DNA from: Thermoanaerobaculia bacterium
Lineage (GTDB): Bacteria > Acidobacteriota > Thermoanaerobaculia > Multivoradales > JAHEKO01
Assembly (NCBI GenBank): GCA_029287645.1
Contig: JARFQS010000614.1
Coordinates: 1-5,538 of the forward strand
Length of the DNA: 5,538 bases
Direction of reading: 5' to 3'
Shown: one piece after another, positions 5,342 through 5,538 of the stretch
How positions within the stretch are numbered: position 1 is the first letter of the stretch
How the letters are laid out: each line of letters opens with the position of its first letter
Notes under the pieces: generated by a model
The model's database searches: none
What the model was told of the DNA's origin: nothing
The model's input: only the letters and a program-made list of their open reading frames with translations
Made by a program: the position numbers and the translations under genes

Positions 5342-5375
5342 ACCAAATCGCAGGACACGATTCAGGAGGTGTTGC

Positions 5376-5538
5376 ATGAAACGAAGCATCGAGTTGACGT
5401 CGCTGATGGGAGTGCTCTTCCTACTGGTTGCGGCCCTTCCGGCAATCAGTCAAGCACAGGAGAAAGCGGTGAATATCAACACGGCCAGCGCCGAGGAGCT
5501 CTCACTACTCCCCCGAGTCGGGTCGGGGGTTGCGCAGC
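5376..5538 (+). CDS. Exported ComEA-like helix-hairpin-helix protein, 3' end outside window
   Basis: Only the first 54 residues are present. MKRS begins a classic Sec signal peptide: a basic start, a hydrophobic core (about 10-24, LMGVLFLLVAALPAI), and a likely cleavage after SQA (25-27) before QEKAVN. Then VNINTASAEELSLL (32-45) and PRVGSGVAQ (46-54) are the first helix and hairpin of a ComEA-type HhH DNA-binding motif. In the family the hairpin usually reads LPGIG; here it is LPRVG, with Arg at the first Gly position. Short exported HhH proteins of this type bind DNA non-specifically in the periplasm, in competent species during DNA uptake; in many bacteria the role is untested. ATG 5376 has a strong AGGAGGT (5364-5370) five bases upstream. 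It is transcribed away from the lepB block. Confidence 0.85.
   Translation, partial: MKRSIELTSLMGVLFLLVAALPAISQAQEKAVNINTASAEELSLLPRVGSGVAQ

Larger units (their letters stand above)
4974..5375. other. Divergent intergenic region, 402 bases
   Basis: This separates the minus-strand lepB block from the plus-strand ComEA-like gene. The left part (4974-5120) holds only minor symmetries: CTATT/AATAG around GCA (4986-4998), CGGC/GCCG (5044-5057) and the palindrome GAGATCTC (5079-5086). The middle (5140-5200) is the most AT-rich stretch of the window and holds the best promoter candidate. The right part carries three hairpins. The 8-mer CACCGGAG occurs twice (5123-5130, 5236-5243). A 58-codon open frame (ATG 5203 to TGA 5379) overlaps the next gene by four bases but lacks a binding site and has a composition like noncoding DNA. 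I see no tRNA or recognised riboswitch. Confidence 0.7.

Noticed and set aside
4974..5375. Known riboswitch (cyclic di-GMP, cobalamin) or tRNA in the divergent region
   Set aside because: I looked for the conserved cores of these classes, and for a tRNA cloverleaf, and found only scattered short resemblances such as GCAAAG, not the joined conserved elements.

Overview
The window is a high-GC bacterial chromosome segment ending in sequencing artefact on the left and in the middle of a gene on the right. Bases 1-97 are not genomic. They are a Nextera/Tn5 adapter (65-97), a 10-base index (55-64), a degraded copy of the Illumina P5 tail, and a poly-C run that reads as poly-G on the other strand, as expected when a two-colour instrument reads past the end of a short insert. 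Genomic sequence therefore starts at 98, and this is a contig end from an Illumina assembly, probably of an uncultured bacterium. The gene set (class 2 pyrD, a bacterial-type pyrF, tandem lepB genes with a C-terminal RWxRxFxxVR tail, a DUF4845-like protein, an exported ComEA-like protein) fits a Gram-negative lineage such as Acidobacteriota or a former deltaproteobacterial group. That placement is a guess from protein style, not a measurement.

Layout. 98-995 (-): N-terminal part of a membrane-anchored alkaline-phosphatase-superfamily phosphohydrolase, cut by the contig end. 996-1188: divergent intergenic region with phased GTCTCG repeats and a strong hairpin. 1189-2241 (+): pyrD, which appears to start at CTG. 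2242-2402: pyrD-pyrF spacer with a possible terminator, a -10-like box and a hairpin directly before the pyrF ribosome binding site. 2403-3131 (+): pyrF. A long imperfect hairpin covers the pyrF stop codon and separates it from a convergent block on the minus strand, transcribed in the order lepB copy B (4973-4275), lepB copy A (4260-3559), DUF4845-like gene (3518-3147). 4974-5375: 402-base divergent intergenic region with a candidate minus-strand promoter and three hairpins on the plus-strand side. 5376-5538 (+): start of an exported helix-hairpin-helix (ComEA-like) protein, cut by the window end.

Functionally there are two modules. PyrD and PyrF catalyse steps four and six of de novo UMP synthesis: dihydroorotate to orotate at the membrane with quinone as acceptor, and OMP to UMP in the cytoplasm. 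The minus-strand block is a protein-export module: two type I signal peptidases and a small membrane or lipoprotein of the kind often encoded just after lepB in proteobacteria. I see no mobile element, CRISPR array, tRNA, rRNA or defence system, and nothing that amounts to a wholly new system. The points most worth checking are the CTG start of pyrD, the two diverged signal peptidases, the hairpin on the pyrF stop codon, and the structured leader before the ComEA-like gene.
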